DNA of 54,237 nucleotides from Bigelowiella natans CCMP2755 (Eukaryota > Cercozoa > Chlorarachniophyceae): assembly GCA_000320545.1 (NCBI GenBank), contig ADNK01003260.1, positions 1-54,237 of the forward strand, given 5' to 3'. A model generated the notes under the pieces. The model worked only from the letters and a program-made list of their open reading frames with translations. It was not told the origin of the DNA and did not search any database. Shown here piece after piece: positions 51,486 to 54,237 of the stretch (positions are counted from its first letter, which is position 1; every line of letters starts with the position of its first letter). A program made the position numbers and the translations under genes.

Positions 51486-52013
51486 CGATGATGAAATGGA
51501 TGATGATAGCAACACCAGTTACGTCGCTTGTCCCAAGGTATTGCAATCGTCATTAATACGACGCACTGTGATGATGGCACACTAACACATAATCTACATA
51601 CAGTCTACTTATATATATATATATATACTCATATTTTATTCTCTAGGCTACCTCTCCGTGACTACGGCACACCGATATAATGTGCACGTATCCATGGCTT
51701 TGAGGGCTTCGTCGTCAAGAACAAAGCTTGAGTTGGATGGATTCCCACCACCAGAGCACTTTCTGTCATCGCTCCTCTCTTCGACCCTTTTTTCTTCTTT
51801 GTCTTCTTCTTCTTCACCAATGTCGAAAGAGAAGAGGAAACCACCTTCTGAGTTCTCGCTTGCTCTCTCCTCGAACACCGACAGCGTTGACGAGCCATTA
51901 TTATTAGTATCATTCCCACGTGCTCTCTTCGAGCAGGCGTCTTTCCGCCTTGGAGTCGCATCTTCGACGGACGAGGACTCCGAGGAAGGGCATCGTTGCC
52001 GCCGCCGCCTCAT
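45787..52013 (-). CDS. JmjC/cupin oxygenase-like protein
   Basis: Probable 2-oxoglutarate/Fe(II) oxygenase of the JmjC (cupin-8) type, loosely resembling ribosomal oxygenases. The ATG at 52013 follows an in-frame TAA. Secure, phase-matched exons: 52013-51652, 51432-50996, 50761-50681, 50528-50458, 50276-50217. The sequence FLSQIFDKKAFVVHG is the typical start of the fold, and VVWMKNLDGEMQ follows. The metal site is in exon 49331-49265: STPWHFDGQHNFTIQLKGQKLW, with the H-x-D pair. Further minus-strand exons are visible at about 49120-49030, 47730-47660, 47470-47110, 46990-46860, 46480-46282, 46115-46036 and 45945-45787, but their joining is unresolved. The C-terminus (IPVELHAAAMFLSCQPAFQK) resembles the winged helix that ends such proteins. 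The N-terminus is basic and acidic, perhaps nuclear. The gene may prove to be two. Confidence 0.6.
46521..46598. repeat. (GC)n(AC)n(AT)n compound microsatellite
   Basis: Intronic in the JmjC-like gene. A near twin, (AC)n(AT)n, lies at 48938-49003 in another intron of the same gene. Confidence 0.95.
48938..49003. repeat. (AC)n(AT)n compound microsatellite
   Basis: Same order of AC then AT units, with the same interrupting GT, as the tract at 46521-46598. Confidence 0.95.
49712..49753. repeat. Tandem 7-mer GAGTAGT, about six copies
   Basis: Direct heptamer repeat merging into a (TAG)n tract that runs to about 49803, inside the JmjC-like gene region. No coding function seen. Confidence 0.9.
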
Positions 52014-52192
52014 TGCCGTCTGCAAGTGGGCTTCCGACGACCCCGGCAGGATCAGTGACGAGGTTGGGTTTTATCCTCGAGACAATATGAAAATCTTGTC
52101 GTACTTTCGAAAACATCTGTGTTTAGATTGAAAATTGGACATTACCCGGGGGGTTTGTGAGTGGCCTCTCCTTCCCTTCCGGCTGGTCCGGA

Positions 52193-53049
52193 ATGGGGTC
52201 GATGAGGCTCCGTGTGCGGCTCGCTCTTGGGGTTCTACTCGCTTCTGTGCTCATCTGGTTTGTTATTGAATGTACCTATATCCCAAGTAGTTCTTTATAT
52301 TAGCCGAGAGTAAGCTTCCTCCTCCTCCTCCTCCTCTTCTACTTCTCTCCTCCAATGATCTCCCTTTTTAAAGGAGCAGGAACCTGGTGGAATCACCACA
52401 TCAACAGCCGGAACAAGAACACGACCTAAATTCTTTGACTACTCAATCTCAAGAAACTGTCATTAGTGACCCGCAGGCTTCATCACCGTCATCGTCATCG
52501 TCATCATCATCATCATCAAGTCGAATCCTATATTGAACTTAATCGACAGCTGATGAACATCTAACTGTCTCCCCTCTTTCTGCATAAATATTTGTGTGTG
52601 TGTGTGTGTGTGTAAAGGTGATTTGTCCATCGGTAGTGCTGAGGATGAGATGACAGTGGAGGAGTTTCCGTACCTGAGTATTGAGCCACTTAATGAGGAC
52701 GGGGAAATCACCAGCAGCAGCAGCAACAGCAATTTTAATGAGAATGTAAGGGCAAAGAAAGAAAATACGATATCAAAGATGAGGGAGAAAAGCAAGGGCG
52801 ATGGTTTTGGCCAGGAGAGTCCCCTAGGCATCCAACAAAAGGTGTATTACTTAACTAATCCACTTGCAGAAAGCAGCGCCATAACAACTTGAACGTAACA
52901 TGATGATCCATCCCACAGGATATTGCACTGTGCATCGCTGGAGGACGAGGGCGTTACATGGAAAGGTTCAAATTGGCCAAATATATCAAATACCAGGTTT
53001 GGAAGAATAGTTCCGTGACTTGCCACATACACGCAATACACAACCACGT

Positions 53050-53094
<45 letters not shown>

Positions 53095-53972
53095 TAGTGT
53101 AGGCATCATGCTCGGTTTGTATCTTTTGGCACCAATCTTCCTAAGATAATCTATATTCTCCTCATCTTAGGTGCTGGATCGGTTGGATGCCGACGTGTTC
53201 ATACACACAGATGCCCCCCCCGAGAAGCTAAGGTATTATTTGTGAAGAAACAAATGTAGTTATTCAGTCGAAACTCAAATACAGGAACTTTGAAACTGAT
53301 TTTTTTGGTTCTGAAGGGCCTTAGTAAGATTGTTACGATATTCATCATTGATGTTAATTATTGTTGTTGGTATGATGGTTATCCCATGGATGGTACATCA
53401 GAAACACGTTGAGGTGGCTAAAGCCTGTTCGCGCAACAAATGAAAGAATCTACTTCCCAAAAGGTGATGATGAATTATCGATCCCCACAGAACACCGATT
53501 ACAATTGTCGCAACTACACCGAATGTTGGTTGTCTACAATGAAATGGATATGGTGCTATAGGCGAGCATTTTAAAGAATTTCATCGAAAAGCAGGAAGTA
53601 AGTGAATTACATTAGCTAGATTCTACACATCGAGGAAATCAGACCGCTACATCATTGGTGTTGTTGGCATTTAAGAGAATATGGCCGTCACGTGGTGAAT
53701 ACAGCAACAAGAATATCATCATCTTCATCATCATCGTCATATGATGACCTTGTAACTCTCTCTCTCTCGCTTCAGGATCTGTGGAATATGTCGAAAGCAA
53801 ATATCCATATTATAAGCTCAAAGGAGGAGGGGGAGGAGGGTGGGATAGAAAAGCAGCGACAGATAATGCAACGAGCAGCGAGGTAGGTATGTATGTTGAT
53901 GGTAGCTGGGTGGTGGCAGTTGATTGACAATGGATAATAATGATAATAAACACATTCATAAATGCTACTACT

Positions 53973-54005
<33 letters not shown>

Positions 54006-54025
54006 TAGACGCAACAATGTGTGTA

Positions 54026-54079
<54 letters not shown>

Positions 54080-54237
54080 GACTGTTATGTTTCTTCACTA
54101 CCGTCTACAAAATATATGGAACATAGATGATCCGTCAATATATCTGTTGTTCTCTCTCTCTCTCTCTCTCTCTCGCTCTCTCACTCCTCTTCCTCACTCG
54201 TTTGCTTGTGCGATAACTCAGGAGTGACTGCTAAATG
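52193..54237 (+). CDS. Type II membrane protein, probably glycosyltransferase-like; 5' part
   Basis: Family not firmly recognised. The ATG at 52193 starts a short basic head and a signal-anchor helix (MRLRVRLALGVLLASVLIWF), typical of Golgi type II enzymes. A Gln/Ser-rich stem exon follows at about 52390-52520. Its junction with exon 1 is not resolved, as no phase-2 GT donor is visible in exon 1. Phase-consistent exons then run 52618-52841, 52919-52996, 53171-53232, 53402-53463, 53491-53552, and probably one from about 53776 to 53881. They encode DIALCIAGGRGRYMERF, VLDRLDADVFIHTDAPPEK, NTLRWLKPVRATNERIYFPK and LQLSQLHRMLVVYNEMDM. The IAGGRGR ... DVFIHTD pattern resembles the start of exostosin- or galactosyltransferase-like domains. 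No DXD catalytic triad is reached before the right edge. Divergent from the JmjC-like gene by 179 bp. Confidence 0.52.
53052..53091. repeat. (GA)n microsatellite
   Basis: Intronic tract in the glycosyltransferase-like gene. A (GT)n(GA)n tract at 54019-54075 and a (CT)n tract near 54151-54180 follow. Confidence 0.95.

Overview
This window is nuclear DNA of a eukaryote. Its genes are split by short GT-AG introns (about 50-330 bp), it is full of di- and trinucleotide microsatellites, and it has no operons or ribosome-binding sites. I read twelve protein genes, and every one has its own strand call supported by at least some phase-compatible splicing. My best guess is a stramenopile (ochrophyte) alga or a similar protist. 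That rests on the strictly alternating gene orientation (as I recall, a pattern reported for Ectocarpus), the short introns, the repeat load and an apparent selenocysteine-containing MsrA. It is inference, not proof. I saw no rRNA, tRNA, CRISPR array or transposon.

Layout, left to right: condensin CAP-G (-, C-terminus cut by the left edge); DSS1/SEM1 proteasome lid subunit (+); ankyrin/coiled-coil protein (-); INO80 chromatin-remodelling ATPase (+); Crooked-neck/CLF1 splicing factor (-); RuvB-like 2/reptin (+); ISWI-like SNF2 ATPase with PHD-type zinc fingers and a UBA-like tail (-); GBF1/GNOM-type ARF-GEF with a Sec7 domain (+); selenoprotein MsrA (-); secreted S9 serine peptidase (+); JmjC/cupin oxygenase-like protein (-); type II membrane, probably glycosyltransferase-like protein (+, cut by the right edge). 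The strands alternate -+-+-+-+-+-+ without exception, so every spacer is either head-to-head or tail-to-tail.

The gene content is mostly housekeeping, with a cluster of chromosome and chromatin functions in the first 32 kb (condensin, INO80, its partner reptin, and an ISWI-like ATPase). INO80 and reptin work in the same complex and lie about 4 kb apart. MsrA and the S9 peptidase share a 312 bp divergent promoter.

Two observations stand out. (1) The MsrA gene has an in-frame TGA exactly at the catalytic cysteine of the GCFWG motif, which is the signature of a selenoprotein. An annotation pipeline reading TGA as stop would miss or truncate it. (2) All five tail-to-tail spacers are enriched in CTAG-centred palindromes, including near-identical 16-bp elements of the form (T/C)ACATGCTAGCATGT(A/G). 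The head-to-head spacers are not. This looks like an orientation-specific 3'-end or boundary element. Also notable: an INO80 intron that cannot be removed with GT-AG splicing, a RuvB-like 2 gene whose first coding exon is only the ATG, and an unusual domain arrangement in the ISWI-like protein.
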